From contig NZ_JACHBZ010000029.1 of NCBI RefSeq assembly GCF_014200575.1, forward strand, positions 1 to 40,567: a DNA stretch of 40,567 nucleotides, in the 5' to 3' direction. Numbering within the stretch: the first letter of the stretch is position 1; each line of letters starts with the position of its first letter. The position numbers were made by a program, and so were the translations under genes. The notes under the pieces were generated by a model, which saw nothing but the letters and a program-made list of their open reading frames with translations, did not search any database and had not been told where the DNA came from. This document shows, one piece after another, positions 16,164-27,026 of this stretch. Origin of the DNA: Mucilaginibacter saanensis (lineage in GTDB: Bacteria > Bacteroidota > Bacteroidia > Sphingobacteriales > Sphingobacteriaceae).

Positions 16164-19100
16164 ATGTCTTACAAAAAGGATAATAAAATCAAAAGTAATT
16201 TTACCACAATTACAATCAGCCTGGCCTCGCCTGAGTCCATTCTTGAGCGTTCAAGTGGTGAGGTTTTAAAACCAGAAACCATCAACTACAGGACTTATAA
16301 ACCTGAGCGTGATGGTTTATTCTGCGAACGTATTTTTGGTCCGGTTAAAGATTATGAGTGCCATTGCGGTAAATACAAACGTATCCGTTATAAAGGTATT
16401 GTTTGTGACCGTTGCGGTGTTGAAGTAACCGAAAAGAAAGTACGTCGTGAGCGTATGGGCCACATTAACCTTGTTGTTCCTGTTGCGCATATCTGGTATT
16501 TCCGTTCATTGCCAAATAAAATTGGTTACCTGTTAGGCTTACCTACAAAAAGGTTAGACCTGATCATTTACTATGAAAGATACGTAGTTATACAACCGGG
16601 TATTAAAGAAACAGATGGCATCCAGAAAATGGATTTCCTTACTGAAGAAGAATACCTTGATGTATTAGATACTTTACCAAAAGAAAACCAGTACCTTGAT
16701 GACAAAGATCCTCAGAAGTTTGTTGCCAAAATGGGTGCCGAAGCTCTGGAGGAATTATTAAAACGCCTTAACCTTGACGAGTTATCATACAACTTACGTC
16801 ACCAGGCAGCAAACGAAACTTCACAACAACGTAAAAACGAAGCTTTAAAACGTTTACAAGTTGTTGAGGCTTTCCGTGATGCAAAAACCAGGATTGAAAA
16901 TAACCCAGAGTGGATGATTGTTAAGATTGTTCCGGTTATACCTCCTGAATTGCGTCCGTTGGTACCTCTGGAAGGTGGTCGTTTTGCAACTTCAGATTTA
17001 AATGACCTTTACCGTCGTGTAATTATCCGTAACAACCGTTTAAAACGTTTGATCGAGATTAAAGCGCCGGAAGTTATTTTACGTAACGAAAAACGTATGT
17101 TACAGGAAGCTGTGGATTCGTTATTTGACAACTCACGTAAAGTAAACGCGGTTAAAACTGAAGGTAACCGTGCCCTGAAATCACTTTCAGACATCCTGAA
17201 AGGTAAACAAGGCCGTTTCCGTCAAAACTTATTAGGTAAACGTGTGGATTACTCTGCCCGTTCGGTAATTGTTGTAGGTCCAAACCTTAAATTACATGAG
17301 TGCGGTTTACCGAAAGATATGGCTGCTGAATTGTTTAAACCATTTATCATCCGCAAAATGATTGAGCGTGGTGTGGTTAAAACAGTAAAATCTGCCAAAA
17401 AAATTGTTGACCGTAAAGACCCATTAGTTTGGGACATTCTGGAAAACGTATTAAAAGGACACCCTGTATTACTAAACCGTGCGCCAACACTGCACAGGTT
17501 AGGTATCCAGTCGTTCCAGCCAAAATTGGTTGAAGGTAAAGCAATTCAGTTACACCCGTTAACTTGTACCGCCTTCAACGCGGATTTTGACGGTGACCAG
17601 ATGGCTGTTCACGTACCACTTGGTAACGCAGCAATTCTGGAAGCCCAAATTTTGATGCTTGCATCGCACAACATTCTTAACCCTGCAAACGGAACGCCTA
17701 TTACAGTTCCATCTCAGGACATGGTACTTGGTTTGTACTACATAACCAAAGGCCGTAAAACTGATGAAACAAGGGTTGTTAAAGGACAAGGCTTAACTTT
17801 TTACTCTGCCGAAGAAGTAATTATTGCTTACAACGAGAGAAAACTTGATTTGCATGCCTTTATTAAAGTTAAAGCGTTTGCTAAAGAAAAAGATGGCAAC
17901 ATCGTAAGCAAAATTATTGATACTACTGTAGGCCGTGTGTTGTTTAACCAGCATGTACCGGTTGAAGTTGGTTATATCAATGAATTGCTGACCAAAAAAT
18001 CACTGCGTGATATTATTGGTGAAGTTGTGAAAATTACCGGTATGGCACGTGCAGCCCAGTTCCTTGATGATATTAAGGAGTTAGGTTTCAGAATGGCATT
18101 CCAGGGTGGTTTATCATTTAACCTGAAAGATATCAACATCCCTGCTGAAAAAGTTGCACTTATCGAACAAGCTTCTAAACAAGTGGAAGAGGTGATGGGT
18201 AACTACAACATGGGTTTCATTACCAACAACGAACGTTACAACCAAATTATCGATATCTGGACACGTATCAACAACCGTTTAACCGCAAACGTAATGGAGA
18301 TCCTGTCAACCGATAACCAGGGCTTTAACTCGGTGTACATGATGCTTGATTCAGGTGCCCGTGGTTCTAAAGAGCAGATCCGTCAGCTTGCAGGTATGCG
18401 TGGTTTGATGGCTAAGCCTCAAAAATCTGGTTCAGGTGGTGAGATCATTGAAAACCCGATCCTTTCAAACTTTAAAGAAGGTTTGTCAGTATTGGAATAC
18501 TTTATCTCAACTCACGGTGCGCGTAAAGGTTTGGCTGATACGGCGTTGAAAACAGCTGATGCTGGTTACTTAACACGTAGGCTGCATGATGTTGCCCAGG
18601 ATATGATTGTAGGTATGGTTGATTGTGGTACCTTAAGAGGTATCTACACAACAGCGCTGAAAGATAACGAGGATATTGTTGAGCCGTTATATGATCGTAT
18701 CTTAGGTCGTACTTCATTACATGATGTTCATGACCCTATTACAGGCGAGTTGCTTGCAGAAGCCGGTCAGGATATTACTGAAGAAGTAGGTAAGAAGATA
18801 GAAAACTCTCCAATTGAAGGAGTTGAAATACGTTCGGTATTAACATGCGAAAGTAAACGCGGAGTTTGTGCTTTATGCTACGGTCGTAACCTTGCAAGCG
18901 GTAAACGTGTGCAAAAAGGTGAGGCTGTTGGTGTAATTGCCGCACAGTCAATCGGTGAGCCGGGTACACAGTTAACATTACGTACATTCCACGTGGGTGG
19001 TACCGCCTCAAACATTGCTGCTGAATCTCAGATCAATGCAAGGTTTGATGGTATCATTGAATTTGAAAACGTACGTACCGTTCAATACAAAACAGAAGAA

Positions 19101-20450
19101 GGTGATGTTGATGTTGTATTAGGTCGTTCTGGTGAGTTCCGTATCGTTGAGGAAGGAAGTAACAAAATTATTGTTACCAATAACATTCCATACGGATCAT
19201 ACCTATACATCAAAGATGGCAGCAAAGTAACCAAAGGTGATCGTATATGTTCATGGGATCCGTACAATGCGGTGATCATATCAGAGTTTGCCGGTTTAAC
19301 ACAATTTGATGCTGTATTAGAAGGTATCACTTTCCGTGAAGAATCTGATGAGCAAACCGGTCACCGTGAAAAGGTAATTATTGATACCAGGGATAAAACC
19401 AAAAACCCTGTTATTCAGATTACCGATACAAAAGGTAACGTAATAAAAGGATATAACATTCCGGTAGGAGCTCACATTGCTGTTGAAGAAGGTGAAAAAC
19501 TACAAACCGGGCAGGTTATTGCTAAAATTCCTCGTTCAACAGGTAAAACCCGGGATATTACCGGTGGTTTACCACGTGTAACTGAGTTATTTGAGGCACG
19601 TAACCCATCTAACCCGGCTGTAGTAACCGAAATTGATGGTGTGGTGACCTTAGGTGGTGTTAAACGTGGTAACCGCGAAATGACCATTGAATCAAAAGAT
19701 GGTCAGATCAAGAAATACCTTGTTCCATTGTCAAAACACATCCTTGTACAGGATAACGACTTTGTGAAAGCCGGTATGCCATTGTCTGATGGTTCTATAT
19801 CTCCTGCTGATATCCTGGCTATTAAAGGCCCTGCTGCAGTACAGGAATACCTGGTAAATGGTATACAAGAGGTTTACCGTTTACAGGGTGTGAAAATCAA
19901 TGATAAACACTTTGAGGTGATTGTTCACCAGATGATGCAGAAAGTAGCTATTGAAGATGCTGGTGATACCCGTTTCTTAGAGCGCGAAGCTGTTGACAGC
20001 TGGGATTTCATGACCGAGAACGATGAGATCTTTGATAAGAAGGTTGTTGTTGAGCCAGGTGATTCAACCAGCTTAAAAGCCGGTCAGATTGTGTCATTGA
20101 GAAGATTACGTGACGAAAACTCTATCTTGAAACGTAAAGATTTAAGATTAGTTGAAGTACGTGATGCTATCGCTGCAACTTCAAGCCCGATACTGCAAGG
20201 TATCACCAGGGCATCATTAGGTACCAAATCGTTTATCTCAGCCGCATCATTCCAGGAAACCACCAAAGTACTGAATGAAGCCGCAATTGCAGGTAAAAAG
20301 GACTTAATGCTTGGCTTGAAAGAAAACGTTATTGTTGGTCACCTGATTCCTTCAGGTACAGGTTTACGCGAGTATGAAAACATCCGCGTAGGCTCACAAG
20401 AGGAGTTTGACCGCTTAATGGCTTCAAAAGCCGAAGAAATAGAAGCTTAA
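16164..20450 (+). CDS. rpoC: DNA-directed RNA polymerase beta-prime subunit
   Basis: A 1428-residue beta-prime subunit. The N-terminal zinc ribbon uses Cys66, Cys68, Cys81 and Cys84 (CHCGKY ... CDRCG). The catalytic [12 protein letters not shown] loop (472-483) carries the magnesium-binding Asp474, Asp476 and Asp478. A second zinc site is formed by Cys821, Cys895, Cys902 and Cys905 ([11 protein letters not shown]). The trigger loop and the C-terminal part with [20 protein letters not shown] are present. AAAGGAG at 16154-16160 precedes the ATG with only a three-base gap, one of few Shine-Dalgarno-like sites in the window. It ends at a strong terminator, closing the rplK-rpoC unit. Confidence 0.99.
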   Translation: MSYKKDNKIKSNFTTITISLASPESILERSSGEVLKPETINYRTYKPERDGLFCERIFGPVKDYECHCGKYKRIRYKGIVCDRCGVEVTEKKVRRERMGHINLVVPVAHIWYFRSLPNKIGYLLGLPTKRLDLIIYYERYVVIQPGIKETDGIQKMDFLTEEEYLDVLDTLPKENQYLDDKDPQKFVAKMGAEALEELLKRLNLDELSYNLRHQAANETSQQRKNEALKRLQVVEAFRDAKTRIENNPEWMIVKIVPVIPPELRPLVPLEGGRFATSDLNDLYRRVIIRNNRLKRLIEIKAPEVILRNEKRMLQEAVDSLFDNSRKVNAVKTEGNRALKSLSDILKGKQGRFRQNLLGKRVDYSARSVIVVGPNLKLHECGLPKDMAAELFKPFIIRKMIERGVVKTVKSAKKIVDRKDPLVWDILENVLKGHPVLLNRAPTLHRLGIQSFQPKLVEGKAIQLHPLTCTAFNADFDGDQMAVHVPLGNAAILEAQILMLASHNILNPANGTPITVPSQDMVLGLYYITKGRKTDETRVVKGQGLTFYSAEEVIIAYNERKLDLHAFIKVKAFAKEKDGNIVSKIIDTTVGRVLFNQHVPVEVGYINELLTKKSLRDIIGEVVKITGMARAAQFLDDIKELGFRMAFQGGLSFNLKDINIPAEKVALIEQASKQVEEVMGNYNMGFITNNERYNQIIDIWTRINNRLTANVMEILSTDNQGFNSVYMMLDSGARGSKEQIRQLAGMRGLMAKPQKSGSGGEIIENPILSNFKEGLSVLEYFISTHGARKGLADTALKTADAGYLTRRLHDVAQDMIVGMVDCGTLRGIYTTALKDNEDIVEPLYDRILGRTSLHDVHDPITGELLAEAGQDITEEVGKKIENSPIEGVEIRSVLTCESKRGVCALCYGRNLASGKRVQKGEAVGVIAAQSIGEPGTQLTLRTFHVGGTASNIAAESQINARFDGIIEFENVRTVQYKTEEGDVDVVLGRSGEFRIVEEGSNKIIVTNNIPYGSYLYIKDGSKVTKGDRICSWDPYNAVIISEFAGLTQFDAVLEGITFREESDEQTGHREKVIIDTRDKTKNPVIQITDTKGNVIKGYNIPVGAHIAVEEGEKLQTGQVIAKIPRSTGKTRDITGGLPRVTELFEARNPSNPAVVTEIDGVVTLGGVKRGNREMTIESKDGQIKKYLVPLSKHILVQDNDFVKAGMPLSDGSISPADILAIKGPAAVQEYLVNGIQEVYRLQGVKINDKHFEVIVHQMMQKVAIEDAGDTRFLEREAVDSWDFMTENDEIFDKKVVVEPGDSTSLKAGQIVSLRRLRDENSILKRKDLRLVEVRDAIAATSSPILQGITRASLGTKSFISAASFQETTKVLNEAAIAGKKDLMLGLKENVIVGHLIPSGTGLREYENIRVGSQEEFDRLMASKAEEIEA

Positions 20451-20470
20451 TTTAAACAATAAATATTGTT

Positions 20471-20501
20471 AAAGCCCCGCGGTTTACCGTGGGGCTTTTT
20501 T
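20471..20501 (+). terminator. Rho-independent terminator after rpoC
   Basis: AAAGCCCCGCGGT (20471-20483) pairs with ACCGTGGGGCTTT (20486-20498), with one G-T pair, followed by a T-run to 20501. The GC-rich stem contrasts with the AT-rich surroundings. The rest of the gap to 20691 shows no further clear signal. Confidence 0.93.
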
Positions 20502-20691
20502 GTTGCGTGATAAAAGAAAGTTAAAAAAAACGAAAAGAATAAAACAAAATAAAACTATTGCTGTTTTAGGGTTTTCGATGTTTCGGAGAAGCATTTAAAG
20601 GTAATTGACGGTAATAAAAGTTAACAGCCGAACAATATTTATTATTATTGACAAGCCTTTCGATAATTGAATGGCTTTATTATTTACTATA

Positions 20692-21003
20692 ATGGAAGAA
20701 CAAAACGAAAATCAACTTAACATTGAACTTTCTGAAGAGATCTCGGAGGGTATTTACTCAAACCTGGCAATAATTACTCATTCAAGTTCAGAGTTTGTAT
20801 TGGATTTTATCAGGGTTATGCCCGGTGTGCCTAAGGCAAAAGTAAAGTCAAGAATTATTTTAACTCCCGAACATGCTAAACGCTTACTATCTGCATTACA
20901 GGATAATCTGGAAAAATTTGAGGCCATAAATGGTCGAATCAAAATTCAACAGGAGCCATCAGGTTTCCCGATGAATTTTGGCGGAACAATGGGACAAGCA
21001 TAG
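20692..21003 (+). CDS. DUF3467 domain protein
   Basis: A 103-residue protein resembling the DUF3467 family: ELSEEISEGIYSNLAIITHS, then FVLDFIRVMPGVPKAKVKSR and ILTPEHAKRLLSALQDNLEK. Function is unknown; members are small, soluble and conserved in Bacteroidota, often next to rpoC as here. ATG at 20692 is preferred because it directly precedes the acidic MEEQNENQLN start; an in-frame ATG at 20671 would add seven hydrophobic residues. It follows the rpoC terminator by about 190 bases, so it probably has its own promoter, which I could not place. Confidence 0.85.
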   Translation: MEEQNENQLNIELSEEISEGIYSNLAIITHSSSEFVLDFIRVMPGVPKAKVKSRIILTPEHAKRLLSALQDNLEKFEAINGRIKIQQEPSGFPMNFGGTMGQA

Positions 21004-21168
21004 ATAATTAACAATTTTATATAAAATAACCGTTAAGATTGATGATTGGCAATGTAAACACGTTATTTATTGAAAATATTTTATTTATAACTTACTTATT
21101 AAAAAAAAAGTACGTAGATTGCAGTGATTTATAACATGTATACTCTTATGTGTAATTATTAATCTTTT

Positions 21169-21999
21169 ATGAGAAAAAATTTCATACTAATTTGTTTAAT
21201 TTCCCTTCCCTTACTAATTCTTTTTTCCTGCTCTTCAACGAAGAAAGTTAAGTATTTTCAGGATCTTGCTGATTCAGGACAGTTAAAAACAATAGCCAAA
21301 GCTGAATATTATGAGCCTAAGGTTCAGGTTGACGATATATTAACCATTGTTGTTCAAACGCTGGACCCATCTGCAACTCAAATGATCAATTCGGGAAACA
21401 TCCCTATTGTGGGTACAGCAGGCGCTACAACCTCATCAATGAGCTTAAGCCCTGCGGCTACTGCTGCATCAAGCCAGCAACAGGCAACATCAGGTTATTT
21501 GGTTGATAAGCAGGGTTTTGTTGATATTCCTGTTCTTGGCAAGGTGTCAGTAATAGGGCATACAACATTTGAGCTAAAGGATATTTTAACAACACTGGCA
21601 TCAAAATACTATCAAAGCCCAACCGTCAATGTAAGGTTTGCCAATTTTAAAATTAGTGTAACCGGCGAGGTTTTAAAACCAGGCGTTTATATTATGCCAA
21701 ATGAAAAGGTTAGTATACTTGATGCATTGGCTATGGCCGGTGATTTAACCATTTATGGTAAAAGGGATAACGTTTTATTAATTAGAGAAAATGCTGATGG
21801 AACAAAATCACCTTATAGAATTAATTTAAAAAAGAGTAATATAATGTCAACAGACTATTATTATCTACGTCAAAATGACATTATTTATGTGGAGCCTGGT
21901 CAGGGAAAAGCGGCGGCTACGGATGCTTCTCAAGCAAGATATTATACGTTAGTCGGTTCTTTGCTGTCTGTTATAATAGTTTTTTTAACCAGGAAATAA
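21169..21999 (+). CDS. Polysaccharide export outer-membrane lipoprotein (Wza-like)
   Basis: A 276-residue lipoprotein of the Poly_export family that forms the exit channel for the polymer. The signal peptide ends in LFSC with Cys21 as the lipidation site. Next come the poly-export domain (VQVDDILTIVVQTLDPSATQ), a Ser/Ala/Gln-rich insert (about 85-107), GYLVDKQGFVDIPVLGKVSV, and an SLBB-like segment (ISVTGEVLKPGVYIMPNEKV). It ends in a hydrophobic helix (SLLSVIIVFLTRK), the usual short Bacteroidota form without the full Wza helical barrel. It is the first gene of the cluster, with the Wzc-like gene nine bases later. Confidence 0.92.
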   Translation: MRKNFILICLISLPLLILFSCSSTKKVKYFQDLADSGQLKTIAKAEYYEPKVQVDDILTIVVQTLDPSATQMINSGNIPIVGTAGATTSSMSLSPAATAASSQQQATSGYLVDKQGFVDIPVLGKVSVIGHTTFELKDILTTLASKYYQSPTVNVRFANFKISVTGEVLKPGVYIMPNEKVSILDALAMAGDLTIYGKRDNVLLIRENADGTKSPYRINLKKSNIMSTDYYYLRQNDIIYVEPGQGKAAATDASQARYYTLVGSLLSVIIVFLTRK

Positions 22000-22008
22000 T
22001 TTAATACA

Positions 22009-24393
22009 ATGGGTATTCAACATAAGGAATTCAGGGATAATAACAAGACTGAGGGTAGTATTGACTTCAAGAAATTTATCGGTAAGGTAATAGGTCGTTG
22101 GTATTTATTTTTAGTAAGCATTATAGTATTTATTGTATTAGCCTTTTTATACACTCGGTATGCACAACCGGCGTATAAAGTAAATAGTAAAATAACTGTT
22201 GATGACAGCCAGTCAAATAGCATGCTGGGCGGTAAAAGCGGTGGAAGTTCAATGATGGATTTTTCTGATCTGTTGGATCTGTCAAGCAACGCCTTTAATG
22301 AAATTGATATATTAAAATCAAATTCGTTAATGACCAACGTGGTAAAGGCAATGAATTTAAATGTGATCATTTACCAGAAAAACCGCATCAAAAAGGTGGA
22401 GTTGTATGATGAAAGCCCGTTTGAAGTTAGGGTTATCAATAAAAAAGACTCTATTGAAGCAGATAATTATAATGTTGATATCGAGAAAGACGGCATTCAT
22501 TTAACAAACAGTGCCGATGATGTAGATGTTAAGGTTAAATACAATCAGGTGGTTCCTTTGGAGCAATATGATTTAATTTTTACACCTAAGCCAAGTAAAA
22601 TAAAAAGCGAAAACGGTTATAAGTTAACTATTCAATCTGTTGATGATAAGGTTACGGAATTGTCAAAAGCTTTTGATGTTCAGTTAACAGATAAGAAAAG
22701 TACTACTTTAGCTTTAACACTTGAATACCCTAATTCAAAAAAGGGAGAGGCCATTATTACCAAGTTAATGGATTTGTATCTGCAAACCAACTTGCAGAAT
22801 AAAAAGCAAATAGCCGACAGTACCTTAACTTTTATTGATGCCAGGTTGGGTATAGTAGGTACCCAGTTATCAGGCGTAGAAAGTAAGCTGACAAAATATA
22901 AAGAAGAAAATCAGATTGCGGATATTGATGAACAGGGAAAAGCATTGGTTGGCAACGTTTCTGATTATTATAACAAACTTAATGCACAACAGATGCAGTT
23001 GTCAGTACTTAAGGATGTTGAAAAATATATTAATGATCCCAAGAATAAGCGAATAATTCCTAACACCTTTTCGGTACAGGATCCCGTGTTTTTGGCCGCC
23101 TTGGGTAAGTATAATGATTTTTTAGTGCAGAGGGATCAATTGGCACTGACTTATAAAGATGATAACCCGGTATTAAAGAATTATGATGATAATCTGGAAA
23201 CAGCAAGAGCAAGTTTGGTGAGCAGTTTTAATGCCTACAAAAACCTGTTAGTATCGGGTATTAAAGAATTACAAACTAAGAATACCGTATTAACAAACCA
23301 AGTGCGTGACGTTCCTAAAAAGGAAAGGATATACCTTGACTACTCCAGGGAGCAGGATCTTAAACAGCAGTTATATTTATACCTGTTGCAAAAGAGGGAA
23401 GAAACCGCAATATCAAAAACATCAACTATTTCAACCGCAAGAATAATTGATGTGGCTAAGGCTGATTATTTGCCATTTAAGCCCAAAAAACCGGTTATTT
23501 ATTTATTGGGCCTGGTTTTAGGTTGTCTTGTACCGCTAGGTTATCTTAATATTAAAGAATTACTGAATATTAAGATCATGAAGAAGGATGACATTGCTGA
23601 AAATACCCATATCCCTGTTTTAGGTGAGATTGGAAATAATGCAGCAGGTGATTCTTTAGTGGTATTGAATAATTCAAGATCAATAATTTCTGAGCAATTC
23701 CGCGCTTTCAGAACAAACCTTCAGTTTGTTTTAAATCCGGATGCGGCAAATGTTATACTGGTAACCTCAAGTATGAGTGGTGAGGGTAAGTCATTCATCA
23801 CCGTAAATTTGGGCAGCGTTTTATCTTTAACAGGCAAAAAGGTGTTAATGATTGAATTGGATTTACGTAAGCCCAAGTTATCTTCAAACTTAGGTTTAGA
23901 TAACGGATTTGGTTTTACAAACTACATGATGTCAAAAACAATGCCGGTAGAGGAAATTATAAAACCGACATTCTTTTCTGAAAACTGTTTTGTAATACCA
24001 TCAGGACCTATTCCGCCAAACCCGTCAGAGATGTTGCTGAATGAGCGTTTTGCTAAAATGATTGAAGAGCTAAAAACGAAATTCGATTATATCGTAATTG
24101 ATAGTGCGCCTATCGGTTTAGTATCAGATGCGCAGCTGGTTGAAAAATATTGTGATGTTAGCCTTTATATCATTCGTCAGGAGTACACACTCAAATCACA
24201 ATTGCATATTCTTAATGATTTAGTAGCAGAAGGTAAATTCAAGAGATCTTACTTTGTTGTTAATGATATTAAGGCAAGCAAAGGCGGTTACTACGGATAT
24301 GGCTATGGATATGGCTACGGGTATGGCTACGGCTATGGCTACGGACAAAAGCCAGAGAAAGAAGCATTCCTAAGCAAACTATTTAAGCGTTAA
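22009..24393 (+). CDS. Wzc-like polysaccharide co-polymerase / tyrosine autokinase
   Basis: A 794-residue fusion. Two membrane spans (about 32-50 and 498-515) flank a periplasmic chain-length domain with coiled-coil regions and the GNVR-type region (KKERIYLDYSREQDLKQQLY). The cytoplasmic BY-kinase domain has Walker A SSMSGEGKS (Lys594), Walker A-prime VLMIELDLRKP (Asp618) and Walker B YIVIDSAP (Asp698). The C-terminus carries a tyrosine cluster in the form of alternating Gly-Tyr (759-779) followed by QKPEKEAFLSKLFKR. These proteins couple Wzy polymerisation to Wza export, and cycling tyrosine phosphorylation controls chain length. It starts nine bases after the wza-like gene. Confidence 0.95.
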   Translation: MGIQHKEFRDNNKTEGSIDFKKFIGKVIGRWYLFLVSIIVFIVLAFLYTRYAQPAYKVNSKITVDDSQSNSMLGGKSGGSSMMDFSDLLDLSSNAFNEIDILKSNSLMTNVVKAMNLNVIIYQKNRIKKVELYDESPFEVRVINKKDSIEADNYNVDIEKDGIHLTNSADDVDVKVKYNQVVPLEQYDLIFTPKPSKIKSENGYKLTIQSVDDKVTELSKAFDVQLTDKKSTTLALTLEYPNSKKGEAIITKLMDLYLQTNLQNKKQIADSTLTFIDARLGIVGTQLSGVESKLTKYKEENQIADIDEQGKALVGNVSDYYNKLNAQQMQLSVLKDVEKYINDPKNKRIIPNTFSVQDPVFLAALGKYNDFLVQRDQLALTYKDDNPVLKNYDDNLETARASLVSSFNAYKNLLVSGIKELQTKNTVLTNQVRDVPKKERIYLDYSREQDLKQQLYLYLLQKREETAISKTSTISTARIIDVAKADYLPFKPKKPVIYLLGLVLGCLVPLGYLNIKELLNIKIMKKDDIAENTHIPVLGEIGNNAAGDSLVVLNNSRSIISEQFRAFRTNLQFVLNPDAANVILVTSSMSGEGKSFITVNLGSVLSLTGKKVLMIELDLRKPKLSSNLGLDNGFGFTNYMMSKTMPVEEIIKPTFFSENCFVIPSGPIPPNPSEMLLNERFAKMIEELKTKFDYIVIDSAPIGLVSDAQLVEKYCDVSLYIIRQEYTLKSQLHILNDLVAEGKFKRSYFVVNDIKASKGGYYGYGYGYGYGYGYGYGYGQKPEKEAFLSKLFKR
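24283..24345 (+). repeat. (Gly-Tyr)n coding repeat at the Wzc C-terminus
   Basis: Twenty-one codons encode GGYYGYGYGY continuing in strict Gly-Tyr alternation, ten tyrosines in all. The DNA is a degenerate six-base repeat (GGC TAT/TAC with GGA, GGG and GGC mixed), so synonymous positions vary while the amino acids do not. This argues for selection on the tail, although slippage may have made it. Confidence 0.9.
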
Positions 24394-24411
24394 TAACGCC
24401 TAAATAGTTTG
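24375..24411 (+). terminator. Hairpin around the wzc-like stop codon
   Basis: CAAACTATTTAAGCG (24375-24389) pairs with CGCCTAAATAGTTTG (24397-24411) with one mismatch; the stop codon TAA (24391-24393) lies in the loop. There is no T-run. It may be an attenuator that lowers downstream expression, or protect the mRNA of the first two genes. Confidence 0.45.
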
Positions 24412-24467
24412 AATAAGGCACTTTGCTTTGATAGTTAGTATTTAATTTTATTTCGCCCCTTAAGTAA

Positions 24468-25889
24468 ATGAGTAATACATCTGCTGGATTATTGAAGAAC
24501 ACAATTATTTATTCCATAGGTAATTTGGGTTCTAAATTATTATCCTTTTTATTAGTACCACTATATTCGTTTTATCTCTCAAAATCAGATCTTGGTTATT
24601 ATGATCTCATCATAACTACCATGAGTTTATTGGTGCCTTTTGTTACGGTACAAATATCTGATGCTACCTATCGCTGGTTAATTGAATATAAGAATGATGC
24701 GCTTAAAATTAAGCAGGCCGTTAGCAGTGGTATGTTTATTATAATAATCAACTTTATACTGTTCTTTATTATTTGCGTATCTGCATCCTACATATTCCAT
24801 GTGCAATACACCATGTATTTCCTGGTGCTGTTTTTATTTGCCTCTATATTTCCTTACCTGCAGCAAATTGTAAGGGGATTAGGTAATAATAAGCTATACT
24901 CTATTATCGGGATCATCAATACATTTTTGCTGGTAATATTTAATACCTTTTTTCTGCTTGTATTAAAATATAAGTTAGAGGGCGTATTGATGTCAACAGC
25001 TATAGCAAACTGTATTTCAATTTTGCTTATCCTGTTTTCAGGCAAGTTATATAAATACGTTTCAATATCAGCCATCAATAAATATGAGCTTAAGGAAATG
25101 GCTAAGTATTCATGGCCATTAATTCCTAATACCATTAGCTGGTGGCTTATTAATGAGGTTAACAGGTTTATTATACTATTTAAATTAGGTGCCGACTCAA
25201 ACGGGATATTTGCCTTATCGAACCGTTTCCCGGCTATTATACTTATCCTCAACTCTATATTTATGCTCTCCTGGCAGGATCATGCCATCAGCAATCATGA
25301 TAATAAGGATAAAGATGCTTTTTACACCAAGGTGTTTAACATATACATGGTATTGGAGCTAACCATCGTGATCCTGTTAATCTCTGTATCACGTTTAATG
25401 GTTAAGCACCTGGTAGGGCCTCAATTTTATGAGTCATGGATGTATATGCCAGTGTTATACCTGAGCGTTGCATTCTCATCATTTGCCGCTTTCCTGGGTG
25501 CCGGATATCTGGGTGCAAAAAAAACGGTAGGTATATTTGCTACAACTGTTTGCGGCAGTGTTTTAAATTTAATCATCAGCTATTTGTTCATATCCAAAAT
25601 TGGCTTGTTTGCGCCAGCAATTGGAACCTTACTGGGCTTTATGGTGATGTGGGTTGTACGAACTTACCAAACAAGGCAATTTTTTACCATTAAAATTGAT
25701 TATAAAATGTTTATATCATTATTGGTATTATGCGGATTTTTCATGAAACTGGTATTGATCAGAAATGCCTATGTTGAAATTTTATCAATTGTTGCCGCTG
25801 TAGCTATAGTGCTTATTTTCAACAAAACATTGTTCACTTATTTATTTAATTCTGTAAAAAAACTCGCTGTGAAAAAACAACCGGCCTAA
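24468..25889 (+). CDS. Oligosaccharide flippase (Wzx-like)
   Basis: A 473-residue MATE/MOP-superfamily membrane protein with about 12-14 hydrophobic spans. It begins GLLKNTIIYSIGNLGSKLLS, typical of Wzx, with the repeated halves of the fold recognisable. It would flip undecaprenyl-diphosphate-linked repeat units from the cytoplasmic to the periplasmic face. It is separated from the wzc-like gene by 74 bases that include the hairpin above. Substrate cannot be deduced. A weak hairpin (25879-25904) covers its stop codon. Confidence 0.9.
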   Translation: MSNTSAGLLKNTIIYSIGNLGSKLLSFLLVPLYSFYLSKSDLGYYDLIITTMSLLVPFVTVQISDATYRWLIEYKNDALKIKQAVSSGMFIIIINFILFFIICVSASYIFHVQYTMYFLVLFLFASIFPYLQQIVRGLGNNKLYSIIGIINTFLLVIFNTFFLLVLKYKLEGVLMSTAIANCISILLILFSGKLYKYVSISAINKYELKEMAKYSWPLIPNTISWWLINEVNRFIILFKLGADSNGIFALSNRFPAIILILNSIFMLSWQDHAISNHDNKDKDAFYTKVFNIYMVLELTIVILLISVSRLMVKHLVGPQFYESWMYMPVLYLSVAFSSFAAFLGAGYLGAKKTVGIFATTVCGSVLNLIISYLFISKIGLFAPAIGTLLGFMVMWVVRTYQTRQFFTIKIDYKMFISLLVLCGFFMKLVLIRNAYVEILSIVAAVAIVLIFNKTLFTYLFNSVKKLAVKKQPA

Positions 25890-25975
25890 TAAAGCGGGCT
25901 GGTTATTTTATATAAATAGGATAACAATTGGTGACAGTTTAGAATTATTAAAGGATTTATAATTAGATATTACAT

Positions 25976-26956
25976 ATGAAAAACAAATTTGGATTAATAA
26001 CTTACGAAGGGATCACTTATCCAAAAACCAATATAGTTAACGTTGGTGACTATATACAGAGTATTGCTGCCAGGCAGTTTTTGCCACAGGTTGATACTTT
26101 GGTTTCCCGCGAAGGTTTACAATCTTATAACGGTGAAAATATCAAGATGATCATGAATGCGTGGTATATGGCAAACCCTACCCATTTCCCGCCATCACCT
26201 AAAATTGATCCTCTTTATGTATCGATACATATCAACTCACGGATAAAAGATGTAATGCTTTCTCCTGAAACTATTGCCCATTTTAAAAAGCATGAGCCAA
26301 TTGGTTGCCGGGATGAGTATACCGCCAATCTGTTAAGAGATAAGGGCGTAGAGGCGTATTTTACAGCCTGTATGACCTTAACTTTAGGCAAAACCTTTAA
26401 AAGGGATAAACCAAACGATGAAATTTACATTGTTGACCCCATGTTTGATAGTTACACTATCTCTGAGTTGCTTAAATCACCTGTACAATTATTAAGAAGA
26501 ATCTACAGAAGGCGTTTAAAAGAATATAACTGGAGAGAGAATGTTTTAAACTCATTTTTTACCAAAGAGCTTTTAACCAAAGCAAAATATATTACGCAAT
26601 TAGCCGAGGATGCCCCATCTGAGCAAGGCTTTAAAATTGCAGAAGATTACCTGAACAAACTACGCAACGCAAAACTTGTAATTACTTCAAGAATACATTG
26701 TGCGCTGCCATGTTTAGCTATGGGTGTGCCGGTTATTTTTATTCAGGGCGGCTTTGCCGCAAAAGTAGATAACTGCCGTTTTGATGGTATTGTTGACTTC
26801 TTTAACAGAATTGATGTTGATTTATCAGGAAAAGGACATTTATCCTTTAAACATGATGGCAAAATCGGTATCGATAGCAAAATTACCAACCAGGACTCGC
26901 ATGTAACCTATGCTAAAGCATTGGAGAAAAAAGTTCAGGATTTTGTAAATCAATAA
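25976..26956 (+). CDS. Polysaccharide pyruvyl transferase family protein
   Basis: A 326-residue protein of the PS_pyruv_trans family, which transfers pyruvate from phosphoenolpyruvate to form ketals on sugar residues. It begins with FGLITYEGITYPKTNIVNVG and NVGDYIQSIAARQFLP. Near the C-terminus is ITSRIHCALPCLAMGVPVIF, the family's conserved R-x-H block (Arg239, His241). Pyruvylation adds negative charge to exopolysaccharide. The neighbouring flippase and glycosyltransferase genes support this role. No signal peptide, so it acts in the cytoplasm on the lipid-linked unit. Some family members (CsaB type) act on cell-wall polymers, but the context argues for exopolysaccharide. Confidence 0.88.
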   Translation: MKNKFGLITYEGITYPKTNIVNVGDYIQSIAARQFLPQVDTLVSREGLQSYNGENIKMIMNAWYMANPTHFPPSPKIDPLYVSIHINSRIKDVMLSPETIAHFKKHEPIGCRDEYTANLLRDKGVEAYFTACMTLTLGKTFKRDKPNDEIYIVDPMFDSYTISELLKSPVQLLRRIYRRRLKEYNWRENVLNSFFTKELLTKAKYITQLAEDAPSEQGFKIAEDYLNKLRNAKLVITSRIHCALPCLAMGVPVIFIQGGFAAKVDNCRFDGIVDFFNRIDVDLSGKGHLSFKHDGKIGIDSKITNQDSHVTYAKALEKKVQDFVNQ

Positions 26957-27026
26957 GCCCGTTTTAATAAGTTAACAGGCTCAATTAGCAGGCATGTAAT
27001 AATGCTAATTATATTAAATTCCCAAA

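Noticed and set aside
25436..25693. 85-codon plus-strand frame within the flippase gene
   Set aside because: It lies wholly inside the flippase in another frame, with cysteine-rich translation lacking any domain pattern.
25879..25904. Hairpin AACCGGCC/GGCTGGTT at the flippase stop as a terminator
   Set aside because: Only eight pairs with a G-U and a weak T-run, lying over the stop codon; too weak to call separately.
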